Shown here in pieces: positions 15,967-24,729 of a stretch of 64,000 nt of DNA. This stretch comes from an uncultured Bacteroides sp. (GTDB lineage: Bacteria > Bacteroidota > Bacteroidia > Bacteroidales > Bacteroidaceae). Position 1 is the first letter of the stretch. Each line of letters opens with the position of its first letter. The stretch spans positions 1-64,000 of the forward strand of contig CALULL010000012.1 in NCBI GenBank assembly GCA_944321465.1, in the 5' to 3' direction. The position numbers were made by a program, and so were the translations under genes. The notes under the pieces were generated by a model. It did no database searches and was not told the DNA's origin. It saw only the letters and a list, made by a program, of their open reading frames with translations.

Positions 15967-17322
15967 TCAGGGGCAGAACAGCAACTCCTCGCCCCGGTAG
16001 GTGTCGTCCACCGTCGTGCCGTCGTACACCGTGTGGCCGTTGACGATGGTGCGCTCCACCCTCCACCCGAAGGTGTAGCCCTCCAGCGGGCTCCAGCCGC
16101 ATTTGCTCCGAATGTCTGCTTTGCTTAGCGTCCATTCCGAGGGTCTTACCAGTACGAGGTCGGCCCGGTAGCCCGGGCGTATGTAGCCACGGCGTTCCAT
16201 GCGGTAGAGGCGTGCAGGGGCATGGCACATCTTTTCCACCAGCGTCTCCATGCTGAGCACGCCCTGGCTTGCGAGGTCGAGCATGGCCGGGAGCGAGAAC
16301 TGCACCATCGGCATTCCCGAGGCGGCCCGCAACGCTCCGCCCGCCTTGTCGGTCAGGAGGTGGGGGGCATGGTCGGTGGCTATGGTGTCGATGCGTCCGT
16401 CTTGCAGGGCTGCTCTCAGGGCTTCCCGGTCGCTGCGCCGTTTCACGGCAGGGTTGCACTTGATGCGTGCGCCCAGCCCCCGATAGTCGGCCGAGGTGAA
16501 GAGCAGGTGTGCCACGCAAGCCTCGGCGGTGATGCGCTTGCTGCCGTCGAGGGCCTGGGGGCTGAAGAGGGCCAGCTCGCGGGCCGTGGACAGGTGCATG
16601 ACGTGCAGCCGTGCCCCCGTCTTGCGGGCCAGCTCCACGGCCAGGTGCGTCGAGCGGTAGCAGGCTTCAGCCGAGCGTATGGCCGGGTGCTTTGCCAGGG
16701 GCACCTCGCCGTCGCCCTCCGTGGCGAAGCGTTCGCGGTAGCGGGCACTGTTGGCGGCAATGACGGCCTGGTCCTCGCAGTGGGTGGCGATGAGCAGGTC
16801 CGTTCCGTCGAAGATGTGCATCAGGCTGTCGGCCTGGTCCACCAGCATGTTGCCCGTGCTCGACCCCATGAACAGCTTGATGCCGCACACGCGGCGACCG
16901 TCCAGGCGGGCAAAGTCGCGGTAGTTGGTGTTCGTGGCTCCGTAGTAGCACGAGTGGTTGACGATGCACCGCTCGTTCAGCAGTTCCTGTTTGGCAGCGA
17001 GGGCATCGAGGGTGGTGGTCTGCGGGTTGGTGTTGGGCATGTCCATTATCGAGGTGACCCCGCCCGCTGCGGCTGCCCGGCTTTCGCTCAGGATGTCGGC
17101 CTTCTGCGTCAGTCCCGGTTCGCGGAAGTGTACGTGCTCGTCGATGACACCCGGCAGCAGGTAGCACCCCGTGGCATCGATGGTTTGCGGGCAGGGCGTT
17201 GCGGGGGCTTCGCCCTCGGCGGGCAGCGACTCTATGTTCCCGTCGCTGCCTATCACCACCGAGCCGCGCAGGCTGCGGCCTTCGTTGACGATGGTGGCGT
17301 TCTTGATGAGTGTTCGTTGCAT
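15967..17322 (-). CDS. pyrC: Dihydroorotase
   Basis: The 451-residue amidohydrolase cyclises N-carbamoyl-aspartate to dihydroorotate in de novo pyrimidine synthesis. DEHVHFREPGLTQK (about residues 60-73) contains the HxH zinc site and substrate Arg; GIKLFMGSSTG carries the lysine that becomes carbamylated; IATHCED and VMHLST give the next His residues; TIATDHAPHLL provides the catalytic Asp. This is the long class I type also common in Bacteroidota. It sits between the DPM-like glycosyltransferase (27 bp upstream) and the MetH-activation protein. Confidence 0.93.
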   Translation of the reverse strand: MQRTLIKNATIVNEGRSLRGSVVIGSDGNIESLPAEGEAPATPCPQTIDATGCYLLPGVIDEHVHFREPGLTQKADILSESRAAAAGGVTSIMDMPNTNPQTTTLDALAAKQELLNERCIVNHSCYYGATNTNYRDFARLDGRRVCGIKLFMGSSTGNMLVDQADSLMHIFDGTDLLIATHCEDQAVIAANSARYRERFATEGDGEVPLAKHPAIRSAEACYRSTHLAVELARKTGARLHVMHLSTARELALFSPQALDGSKRITAEACVAHLLFTSADYRGLGARIKCNPAVKRRSDREALRAALQDGRIDTIATDHAPHLLTDKAGGALRAASGMPMVQFSLPAMLDLASQGVLSMETLVEKMCHAPARLYRMERRGYIRPGYRADLVLVRPSEWTLSKADIRSKCGWSPLEGYTFGWRVERTIVNGHTVYDGTTVDDTYRGEELLFCP

Positions 17323-17349
17323 GGCTGCGTTGTGTTTCTTGGATTGCGT

Positions 17350-18105
17350 TTACGGTCGGGGTTCCTGCGCAGAGGGCAGCTTGTGCACCAGGCTGTCCCA
17401 CTTCAGTCTGATTACCCCGAACATGGCCTCGCCGAAGATGCTGCTGTTCATCTTCGACGTGCCCAGCTCGCGGTTGATGAAGATGACGGGCACCTCTTTT
17501 ATGCGGAAGCCGTAGCGGAAGGCCGTGAACTTCATTTCTATCTGGAAGGCGTAGCCCTTGAAGCGGATGCGGTCGAGGTGTATGGTCTGCAACACCCGGC
17601 GGCGGTAGCAGACGAAGCCCGCCGTGGTGTCGTGTATGGGCAGGCCGGTGATGAGGCGGACGTACTTTGAGGCGAAGTAGGACATGAGCACCCGTCCCAT
17701 GGGCCAGTTCACCACGTTCACTCCTCCGATGTAGCGCGACCCGATGGAGACATCGGCCCCTTCCTTGGCGCAGGCATCGTAGAGCCGGGGCAGGTCCTTG
17801 GGGTTGTGGCTGAAGTCGGCGTCCATCTCGAAGATGTAGTCATAGGTGTGCTCCAGTGCCCACTTGAAGCCTGCAATGTAGGCCGTTCCCAGCCCCTGTT
17901 TGCCCTGTCGCTCAAGCATGAAGAGGCGTTCGGGGAACTCCTGTTGCAGGTGGCGTACGATGTCGGCGGTGCCGTCGGGCGAGTTGTCCTCCACCACCAG
18001 TATGTGAAAGCCGTGCTCCAGGGCAAAGACGGCCCGGATGATGTTTTCGATGTTCTCGCGCTCGTTATAGGTAGGTATGATGACGATGCTGTCTGATGTC
18101 TGCAT
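17350..18105 (-). CDS. DPM1-type GT2 glycosyltransferase (polyprenol-phosphate mannosyltransferase-like)
   Basis: The 251-residue GT2 enzyme transfers a sugar from a nucleotide donor to polyprenyl phosphate at the cytoplasmic membrane. IIPTYNERENIENII (residues 9-23) starts the GT-A fold, VVEDNSPDGTADIV follows, and EMDADFSHNPKDLPRL (about 95-110) contains the metal-binding DxD-like motif. No C-terminal transmembrane domain is visible, as in short DPM synthases. It is first in a three-gene run with pyrC and the MetH-activation gene and has its own promoter divergent from mfd. Confidence 0.9.
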   Translation of the reverse strand: MQTSDSIVIIPTYNERENIENIIRAVFALEHGFHILVVEDNSPDGTADIVRHLQQEFPERLFMLERQGKQGLGTAYIAGFKWALEHTYDYIFEMDADFSHNPKDLPRLYDACAKEGADVSIGSRYIGGVNVVNWPMGRVLMSYFASKYVRLITGLPIHDTTAGFVCYRRRVLQTIHLDRIRFKGYAFQIEMKFTAFRYGFRIKEVPVIFINRELGTSKMNSSIFGEAMFGVIRLKWDSLVHKLPSAQEPRP

Positions 18106-18143
18106 AAGTTGTAACGGTGCTATTGATTGTTTCTAACCGATGA

Positions 18144-18151
18144 CAAATGTA
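18144..18151 (-). promoter_or_regulatory. -7 element for the DPM-like/pyrC operon
   Basis: The complement of 18144-18151 is TACATTTG, a perfect TAnnTTTG box, 39 bp upstream of the DPM-like start. Confidence 0.65.
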
Positions 18152-18166
18152 GTGCTTTTCCCGTAG

Positions 18167-18203
18167 TTGTGCGCGATAGTGGGCGAATATTTTAGTACTT
18201 TTG
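18167..18203 (+). promoter_or_regulatory. Promoter of mfd
   Basis: TACTTTTG at 18196-18203 is a perfect -7 box with TTG at 18167-18169 as a possible -33. It is divergent from the DPM-like promoter. Transcription from here would give a leader of about 220 nt before mfd, containing the 22-bp array. Confidence 0.65.
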
Positions 18204-18293
18204 CAGGCAATCGGCGCAGGCACGGGGCTTGCGTCCTGTCGGGCCGGGGGCCGGAAGCCTGCCGGAGGCTGTGTCGCGCCGGGTCGGACGGGC

Positions 18294-18381
18294 CTCTGGC
18301 GGGTGCAGGTGTGCCCGTCGGCGGGCAAGCCTGTGCCCTGTCGGTGGCAGAGGTGCGCCTGCGGCGTGGCACAGGTGTGCC
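18294..18381. repeat. 22-bp tandem array, copy 2, in the mfd leader
   Basis: Four units end exactly 22 bp apart (18315, 18337, 18359, 18381). The last contains the perfect dyad GGCACAGGTGTGCC at 18368-18381; the others are variants such as GGCAGAGGTGCGCC. GC content is very high. The array lies between the mfd promoter and start codon. Confidence 0.7.
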
Positions 18382-18435
18382 ACGTGGCGTGCCGTCCGTG
18401 CCCCGCCGACCACTGTTTCTCTAAGATGATAGCTT

Positions 18436-21400
18436 ATGACTATAGTTGAACTACAACAACTCTATGCCTCCCATCCCAACGTGGAGGGAGCGTGTCGCCT
18501 GCTGGCCGATGCCTCGGTGCGCCGGGTGCATTGCGGCGGGCTGTGTGCCTCGGCCGTGTCGCTGTTTTTCTCGGCGGTGGTGCAGCGGGGCGGTTGTCCG
18601 TTTGTCTTCGTCGGGGGCGACCTCGAGGAGGCGGGTTACCTCTACCACGACCTGTCGCAGGTGCTGGGCGAGGAGCAGGTGCTGTTCTTTCCCTCGTCGT
18701 TCCGCCGCGCCATCAAGTACGGGCAGAAGGATGCCGCCAACGAGATACTCCGCACCGAGGTGCTGAGCCGCCTGCGCAAGGCCGCGCCCGACGGGTCGGG
18801 GGCGACGCTGGGCCGCTTCTGCGTGGTCACCTATCCCGACGCGCTGGTGGAGAAGGTCGTCTCGCGGCAGGAACTGGACGAGAAGACGCTGAAGCTGCAC
18901 GTGGGCGAGCGGGTCGACATGCAGTTTGTGGTCGACATGCTGCGCAGCTATGGTTTCGAGTACGTGGATTATGTCTACGAGCCGGGGCAGTATGCCGTGC
19001 GCGGCAGCATTGTCGACGTGTTCTCGTTCTCGTCGGAGTATCCCTTCCGCATCGACTTCTTCGGCGACGAGGTGGAGAGCCTGCGCTCGTTCGAGGTGGA
19101 GACGCAACTCTCGCGCGAGCGGCGCGACTCGGTGGTCATCGTCCCCGACCTGAGCCGCGACCTGGAGCGGGGCGGCACGGGCGGCATGGTGTCGTTCCTG
19201 GACTTCCTGCAACCGGGGACGGTGCTGGCCACGCGCGACTTCCTGTGGCTGGGCGAGCGCGTGCGGCAGGTGTGCGACGAGGCCCTCTCGCCACAGGCCG
19301 TGGCCGCCCGCCAGGCCGAGGAGAACGGAGCCATCGAGCTGGAGGGCAAGCTGACGGGGCACGAGGAGTTCGTGCGTCGTGCGCAGGACTTCCGCTGGAT
19401 GGAGTACGGGCCTAAGCCCACCGGCACGCCGGACGCTTCGCTGGCCTTCGACACCTCGGCGCAGCCCATCTACCACAAGAACTTCGACCTCGTGGCGCGC
19501 AGCTTCGAGGACTATCTGTCCCAAGGCTATACCTTATATATATGTAGCGACAGCCGGAAGCAGACCGACCGCATACGGGCCATCTTCGAGGACCGTGGCG
19601 ACCCCATAGCCTTCACCGCCGTGGAGCGCACCCTGCACGAAGGCTTTGCCGACGGACGGCTGCGCATGTGTGTCTTCACCGACCACCAGCTGTTCGACCG
19701 CTTCCACAAGTACAACCTCAAGAGCGACAAGGCACGCGGAGGCAAGGTGGCCCTCAGCCTGAAGGAGCTGAACCAGTTTAAGCCCGGCGACTACGTGGTG
19801 CACACCGACCACGGCGTAGGCCGCTTTGCCGGGCTGGTGCGCATCCCCAACGGGTCGACCACGCAGGAGGTGATGAAGCTCGTCTATCAGAACGACGACG
19901 TGGTGTTTGTCTCCATACACTCGCTGCACAAGGTGTCCAAGTACAAGGGCCGCGAGGGCGAGGCCCCCCGCCTCAACAAGCTGGGCACCGGCGCGTGGGA
20001 GAAGCTGAAGGACCGCACCAAGAAGAAGATAAAGGACATAGCCCGCGACCTCATACGCCTCTACTCGCAGCGGCGCGAGGAGAAGGGTTTCCAGTTCAGC
20101 CCCGACAGCTTCCTGCAACGCGAGCTGGAGGCCAGCTTCCTCTACGAGGACACCCCCGACCAGAGCAAGGCCACCGCCGAGGTGAAGGCCGACATGGAGA
20201 GTGCCCGTCCGATGGACCGCCTGGTGTGTGGCGACGTGGGCTTCGGCAAGACCGAGGTGGCCATACGCGCGGCCTTCAAAGCCGTGGCCGACAACAAGCA
20301 GGTGGCCGTGCTGGTGCCCACCACCGTGCTGGCCTACCAGCACTACCAGACCTTCAAGGAACGGCTCAAGAACTTTCCCTGCCGCGTGGAGTACCTCAGC
20401 CGTGCCCGCACCTCGGCGCAGGCCAAGGCCGTGGAACGGGCATTGGCGGCGGGCGACGTGAACATACTCATCGGCACGCACCGCATCTTGGGCAAGGACG
20501 TGAAGTTCCGCGACCTGGGCCTGCTCATCGTCGACGAAGAGCAGAAGTTCGGCGTCAGCGTCAAGGAAAAGCTGCGGCAACTGAAGGTGAACGTCGACAC
20601 CCTCACCATGACCGCCACCCCCATACCCCGCACCCTGCAATTCTCCCTGATGGGGGCGCGCGACCTGAGCGTCATACAGACCCCGCCCCCCAACCGCTAC
20701 CCCATACAGACCGAGGTGCACACCTTCAACGAGGAAATCATCACCGATGCCATCAACTTCGAGATGAGCCGCAACGGCCAGGTGTTCTTCGTCAACAACC
20801 GCATTTCCAACCTGCCCGAACTGAAGGCCATGATAGAGCGCAACATACCCGACTGCCGCGTCTGCATAGGACACGGCCAGATGCCGCCCGAGGAACTGGA
20901 AAAGGTCATCCTGGGCTTTGTCAACTACGACTATGACGTGCTGCTGGCCACCACCATCGTGGAGAGCGGAGTGGACATCCCCAACGCCAATACCATCATC
21001 ATCAACCAGGCGCAGAACTTCGGTCTGAGCGACCTGCACCAGATGCGTGGCCGCGTGGGGCGCAGCAACAAGAAAGCCTTCTGCTACCTGCTGGCACCAC
21101 CGCTGTCGTCGCTCACCCCCGAGGCCAAACGCCGTTTGCAAGCCATCGAGAACTTCAGCGACCTGGGCAGCGGCATACACATCGCCATGCAGGACCTTGA
21201 CATACGCGGAGCGGGTAACATGCTCGGGGCAGAGCAGAGCGGCTTCATTGCCGACTTGGGCTACGAGACCTATCAGAAGATACTCTCCGAGGCCGTTCAC
21301 GAGCTGAAGACCGACGAGTTTGCCGACCTCTACGCTGCCGATACGCAGACAGCCGACGGCAGCGGGCAGATAAGCGGCGAGCAGTTTGTCGACGAGTGCC

Positions 21401-21855
21401 AGGTGGAGAGCGACCTGGAACTGCTCTTGCCCGCCGACTACGTGACGGGCAGCAGCGAGCGCATGTTGCTCTATCGCGAACTGGACGGCTTGACGCTGGA
21501 CAAGGACGTGGATGCCTTCCGCGACCGCCTCGTCGACCGCTTCGGTCCCGTGCCGCCCGAGACCGAGGAGCTGCTGCGCATCGTCCCCCTGCGGCGCATC
21601 GCCGCCCGCCTGGGCATTGAGAAGGTTTTTCTCAAAGGAGGCCGCATGACGCTGTTCTTCGTCTCCAACCCCGACAGCCCCTACTACCAGAGCCAAGCCT
21701 TCGGCCGCGTGATAGCCTACATGATGAAGTACACCCGCCGCTGCGACCTGCGCGAGCAGAAGGGTAAGCGCAGCATGGTGGTGAAGGACGTGCCCACCGT
21801 GCAGGAGGCCGTCGGCGTGCTGCAAGAGGTACTGGCAATGCCGCCCGAGGACTGA
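18436..21855 (+). CDS. mfd: Transcription-repair coupling factor
   Basis: The 1139-residue ATPase removes RNA polymerase stalled at DNA lesions and recruits UvrA. The N-terminal ~350 residues are UvrB-like (YVDYVYEPGQYAVRGSIVDV). The RNAP-interaction Tudor-like domain contains GDYVVHTDHGVGRFAG (about 452-467). The RecG-like translocase has Walker A GDVGFGKTE (about 597-605), VDEEQKFGV, TATPIPRTLQFSLMG and the RGRVGRSNKKAFCYL block. The C-terminal D7-like domain ends the protein. Length is normal for Bacteroidota. It is transcribed alone with a long GC-rich leader. Confidence 0.97.
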   Translation: MTIVELQQLYASHPNVEGACRLLADASVRRVHCGGLCASAVSLFFSAVVQRGGCPFVFVGGDLEEAGYLYHDLSQVLGEEQVLFFPSSFRRAIKYGQKDAANEILRTEVLSRLRKAAPDGSGATLGRFCVVTYPDALVEKVVSRQELDEKTLKLHVGERVDMQFVVDMLRSYGFEYVDYVYEPGQYAVRGSIVDVFSFSSEYPFRIDFFGDEVESLRSFEVETQLSRERRDSVVIVPDLSRDLERGGTGGMVSFLDFLQPGTVLATRDFLWLGERVRQVCDEALSPQAVAARQAEENGAIELEGKLTGHEEFVRRAQDFRWMEYGPKPTGTPDASLAFDTSAQPIYHKNFDLVARSFEDYLSQGYTLYICSDSRKQTDRIRAIFEDRGDPIAFTAVERTLHEGFADGRLRMCVFTDHQLFDRFHKYNLKSDKARGGKVALSLKELNQFKPGDYVVHTDHGVGRFAGLVRIPNGSTTQEVMKLVYQNDDVVFVSIHSLHKVSKYKGREGEAPRLNKLGTGAWEKLKDRTKKKIKDIARDLIRLYSQRREEKGFQFSPDSFLQRELEASFLYEDTPDQSKATAEVKADMESARPMDRLVCGDVGFGKTEVAIRAAFKAVADNKQVAVLVPTTVLAYQHYQTFKERLKNFPCRVEYLSRARTSAQAKAVERALAAGDVNILIGTHRILGKDVKFRDLGLLIVDEEQKFGVSVKEKLRQLKVNVDTLTMTATPIPRTLQFSLMGARDLSVIQTPPPNRYPIQTEVHTFNEEIITDAINFEMSRNGQVFFVNNRISNLPELKAMIERNIPDCRVCIGHGQMPPEELEKVILGFVNYDYDVLLATTIVESGVDIPNANTIIINQAQNFGLSDLHQMRGRVGRSNKKAFCYLLAPPLSSLTPEAKRRLQAIENFSDLGSGIHIAMQDLDIRGAGNMLGAEQSGFIADLGYETYQKILSEAVHELKTDEFADLYAADTQTADGSGQISGEQFVDECQVESDLELLLPADYVTGSSERMLLYRELDGLTLDKDVDAFRDRLVDRFGPVPPETEELLRIVPLRRIAARLGIEKVFLKGGRMTLFFVSNPDSPYYQSQAFGRVIAYMMKYTRRCDLREQKGKRSMVVKDVPTVQEAVGVLQEVLAMPPED

Positions 21856-21888
21856 GTGCCTGACTGGCAGCTCCGCACGGGTGTTTAG

Positions 21889-22017
21889 CCCAAATCGGTC
21901 ATTAGACCGCCTTGCCGTGTGCTTGGCAGTCTTTATCCGGCTTTCCAAGCCCTTTCGTATTGCCATCGTGCAGATTGGCAAAACGAAATCGCTTTGGGCT
22001 CTAATGGCCGATTGGGG
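21889..22017. repeat. 129-bp palindromic MITE-like element, copy B
   Basis: The element begins CCCAAATCGGTCATTAGA (21889-21906) and ends TCTAATGGCCGATTGGGG (22000-22017), an imperfect terminal inverted repeat. Its reverse complement aligns without gaps with 47838-47966; by hand I count about 109 of 129 identical bases. It lies 33 bp after the mfd stop and upstream of the relA-like promoter. It contains no gene. The remaining part of the 466-bp gap, 22018-22185, shows nothing recognisable. Confidence 0.85.
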
Positions 22018-22160
22018 GGGGTACCGTATTGCAGTGGTAGCAGGCTGTCCATCTGGCAGAAGGACAGGCGCATGTCGCAGGGCACGCGGTCCCGAAGGGG
22101 GGCGAATGGTACGCGGGAAGCTCCGCCGTCCGGTCTTGTGTCTCGTCCCTTGCCTCTTGT

Positions 22161-22193
22161 ATCTTGTCTCTCGCCCTTGGTGTCTTATATTTG
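22161..22193 (+). promoter_or_regulatory. Promoter of the relA-like gene
   Basis: TATATTTG at 22186-22193 fits the -7 consensus, with TTG around 22164 as a weak -33. The leader to the chosen start at 22322 is about 120 nt. Confidence 0.6.
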
Positions 22194-22321
22194 ATTAATT
22201 CGTGGGGCGAAGTCCGTCCCGGGGTTGCACAGTTGTGGTTTTATGTCTATCTTCGCCTCGGTTGCCGTCCTCATTCCCTGTGCAACCCATGTTGAGATTA
22301 TTAAAAAGATGCTTCTGGATT

Positions 22322-24541
22322 ATGGAAACGAACGATTTTTTTACCGCTGAGGAGAAGCGGACGCTGTTTTCCCTGTATAGGAAACTGATACGCTTGTCGG
22401 GAGATACGTTGCTGGAAGGCGACTGCAAGAAGTTGCGTGCCGACTTGATACGCTCCATCGCCACGAACCGGATACAGCGCGACGTGTTCGGGCTTAACCC
22501 TGTCATCAAGGACATGCAGACGGCGGTTATCGTGGCTGAGGAAATCGGTATGCGCCGTGCCTCCATACTGGGGCTGATGCTGCACGAGTCTGTGCGCTGT
22601 GGCATCTACAAGGCCGAAGAGGTGGCCGCAAGCTACGGTGAGGATGTCGCGGGGATTATCCGGGGACTTATCCGGGTGAACGAACTGTATGCCAAAAGTC
22701 CGTCGATAGAGTCGGAGAACTTCCGCAACCTGCTCCTGTCGTTTGCCGAGGACATGCGTGTGGTGCTCATCATCATTGCCGCCCGTGTCAACGTGATGCG
22801 CCAGATAAAGGAGAGTGACAACGACGAAGCCCGTCGGCGGGTGGCTGCCGAGGCCGCCTACCTGTACGCACCACTGGCGCATAAGCTGGGACTGTACAAA
22901 CTGAAGTCCGAGCTTGAGGACCTGTCGCTGAAGTATACCGAGCACGATGTCTACTATCATATCAAGGAGAAACTGAATGCTACCAAGGCCGCACGCGACC
23001 GTTACATCGATGCCTTCATAGCCCCCATCAAGAAGCGGTTGGAGGAGGCCGGTCTGAAGTTCCACATCAAGGGACGCACGAAATCCATCCACTCCATCTA
23101 TCAGAAGATGAAGCGGCAGCAGTGTCCCTTTGAGGGTGTGTACGACCTGTTTGCCATCCGCGTCATCCTCGACGCGCCACCCGAGCGCGAGAAGCAGGAG
23201 TGCTGGCAGGTGTACTCCATCGTGACGGACATGTATCAGCCTAACCCCAAGCGGCTACGCGACTGGCTGTCTGTACCCAAGAGCAACGGTTACGAGTCGC
23301 TGCACATCACGGTGCTGGGCCCCGAGGGCAAATGGGTGGAGGTGCAGATACGGACGGAACGCATGGACGAGATTGCCGAGCGCGGACTGGCCGCCCACTG
23401 GCGCTACAAGGGCATCAAGGGGGAGAGCGGGCTGGACGAGTGGCTTAACTCGGTGCGCGAGGCTTTGGAAAGTTCCGATGCCGGGGGGCTGGAGGCAATG
23501 GACCAGTTCAAGCTGGACCTGTACGAGGACGAGGTGTTTGTCTTTACGCCCAAGGGAGACCTCTTCAAGTTGGGCAAGGGGGCCACAGTGCTCGATTTTG
23601 CCTTCCACATCCATACGGGGTTGGGCTGCAAGTGTATTGGCGCGAGGGTCAACGGCAAGAACGCTCCTTTGCGTCAGGTACTGCATAGCGGCGACCAGGT
23701 GGAAATCCTTACGTCGAACACGCAGGTGCCCAAGCAAGATTGGCTGGGCATTGTCACCACTTCGAAGGCCCGCACCAAGATACGCCAGGCTCTGAAGGAA
23801 ATCGCTGCCCGGCAGCACGCTTTTGCACGTGAGATGCTGGAGCGCAAATTCAAGAACCGCAAGATGGAGTACGACGAAGGCATTATGATGCGTCTCATCA
23901 AGCGGCTGGGGTACAAGGTCGTCACGGACTTCTATCAGGCCATTGCAGACGGCACGTTGGACGTAAACCTTATTATTGACAAGTATCTGGAACAGCAGCG
24001 GCGGGAGACGGAGCAACACGAGGAAGTAATCTATCGCAGTGCCGAAGCCTACAGCCTGGCCTCTCCTTCCGAGGGGCAGGGACGGAAGCGCGAGGATGTG
24101 CTTGTCATCGACCAGAACATGAAGGGGCTTGACTACAAACTGGCCCGTTGCTGCAACCCGATATACGGCGATAAGATATTTGGTTTCGTGAGCGTAACGG
24201 GGGGTATCAAGATACACCGTATGGACTGCCCCAACGCGGGCGATTTGCGGGAGCGGTTTGGCTATCGCATCGTCAAGGCTTGCTGGGCAGGCAAGGGAGA
24301 AGGCACGCAGTACCCCATCTCTTTGCGGGTCGTGGGGCACGACGACATCGGCATCGTGACCAACCTGACGTCTGTCATCTCGAAAGAAGAGGGTGTGATG
24401 CTGCGTAGCATCAACATCGACTCTAACGATGGCCTGTTCTCGGGGACGCTGACGATTATGGTGGGCGATACCGTCCGTCTGGAAGCCTTGGTGCGCAAGC
24501 TGCGCGGTGTGAAGGGTGTGAAGCAGGTGGAACGGAACTGA
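22322..24541 (+). CDS. relA: RelA/SpoT-family (p)ppGpp synthetase with degenerate hydrolase domain
   Basis: The 739-residue long RSH protein makes the stringent alarmone (p)ppGpp. The N-terminal HD hydrolase region has HES (residues 88-90) where bifunctional enzymes have HD, and IAARVNVMRQ where they have LADRxHNMR, so hydrolysis is probably lost. The synthetase domain is intact in outline: KGRTKSIHSIYQKM, YDLFAIRVIL, VPKSNGYESLHITV and EVQIRTERMDEIAERG. TGS (VFTPKGDLFKLGKGATVLDFA), helical, zinc-finger-like and C-terminal ACT (HDDIGIVTNLTSVISKE) regions follow. ATG 22322 (METNDFF) fits the family; ATG 22289 is an alternative that would add 11 residues. Confidence 0.92.
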   Translation: METNDFFTAEEKRTLFSLYRKLIRLSGDTLLEGDCKKLRADLIRSIATNRIQRDVFGLNPVIKDMQTAVIVAEEIGMRRASILGLMLHESVRCGIYKAEEVAASYGEDVAGIIRGLIRVNELYAKSPSIESENFRNLLLSFAEDMRVVLIIIAARVNVMRQIKESDNDEARRRVAAEAAYLYAPLAHKLGLYKLKSELEDLSLKYTEHDVYYHIKEKLNATKAARDRYIDAFIAPIKKRLEEAGLKFHIKGRTKSIHSIYQKMKRQQCPFEGVYDLFAIRVILDAPPEREKQECWQVYSIVTDMYQPNPKRLRDWLSVPKSNGYESLHITVLGPEGKWVEVQIRTERMDEIAERGLAAHWRYKGIKGESGLDEWLNSVREALESSDAGGLEAMDQFKLDLYEDEVFVFTPKGDLFKLGKGATVLDFAFHIHTGLGCKCIGARVNGKNAPLRQVLHSGDQVEILTSNTQVPKQDWLGIVTTSKARTKIRQALKEIAARQHAFAREMLERKFKNRKMEYDEGIMMRLIKRLGYKVVTDFYQAIADGTLDVNLIIDKYLEQQRRETEQHEEVIYRSAEAYSLASPSEGQGRKREDVLVIDQNMKGLDYKLARCCNPIYGDKIFGFVSVTGGIKIHRMDCPNAGDLRERFGYRIVKACWAGKGEGTQYPISLRVVGHDDIGIVTNLTSVISKEEGVMLRSINIDSNDGLFSGTLTIMVGDTVRLEALVRKLRGVKGVKQVERN

Positions 24542-24621
24542 GCCGGGCACATCATTCCGGGGGCTGGCAGGGGTAAGCTTCTGCCGGTCTTCGGTCGTTT
24601 TGTTCGGTGGGCTTGCTCTCG

Positions 24622-24700
24622 TTTAGCCCAAATCGCTTGGAAAGCAAAAGAAAGACAACTCTATGCTCAGCGGGCGGTCTAATGACCGATTTGGGTTTAG
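24622..24700. repeat. 69-bp MITE-like element (internal-deletion form) with TTTAG flanks
   Basis: The element proper is 24627-24695, beginning CCCAAATCG and ending GGTCTAATGACCGATTTGGG. It keeps the CTTGGAAAGC segment and right end of the 129-bp element but lacks about 60 internal bases. TTTAG occurs directly on both sides (24622-24626 and 24696-24700), a likely target duplication. It lies between relA and dgkA, ending 34 bp before the dgkA start. Confidence 0.8.
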
Positions 24701-24729
24701 TAGTAATAAGTAATAAGGAGTATCAAAAG

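Noticed and set aside
18294..18381. The 22-bp arrays considered as CRISPR arrays
   Set aside because: Units are contiguous with no spacers, differ from each other, and no cas gene lies in the window.
19534..21981. A very long open frame antisense to mfd, and other long frames antisense to GC-rich genes such as ugd, hydB and hydA
   Set aside because: They mirror the third-position GC bias of real genes on the other strand, have low-complexity His/Val/Gln-rich products and no family motifs or promoters.
22202..22321. An upstream extension of the RelA-like protein to 22202
   Set aside because: The added residues are Cys/Ser/Pro-rich and unlike the family; METNDFF at 22322 matches the expected N-terminus. 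ATG 22289 cannot be fully excluded.
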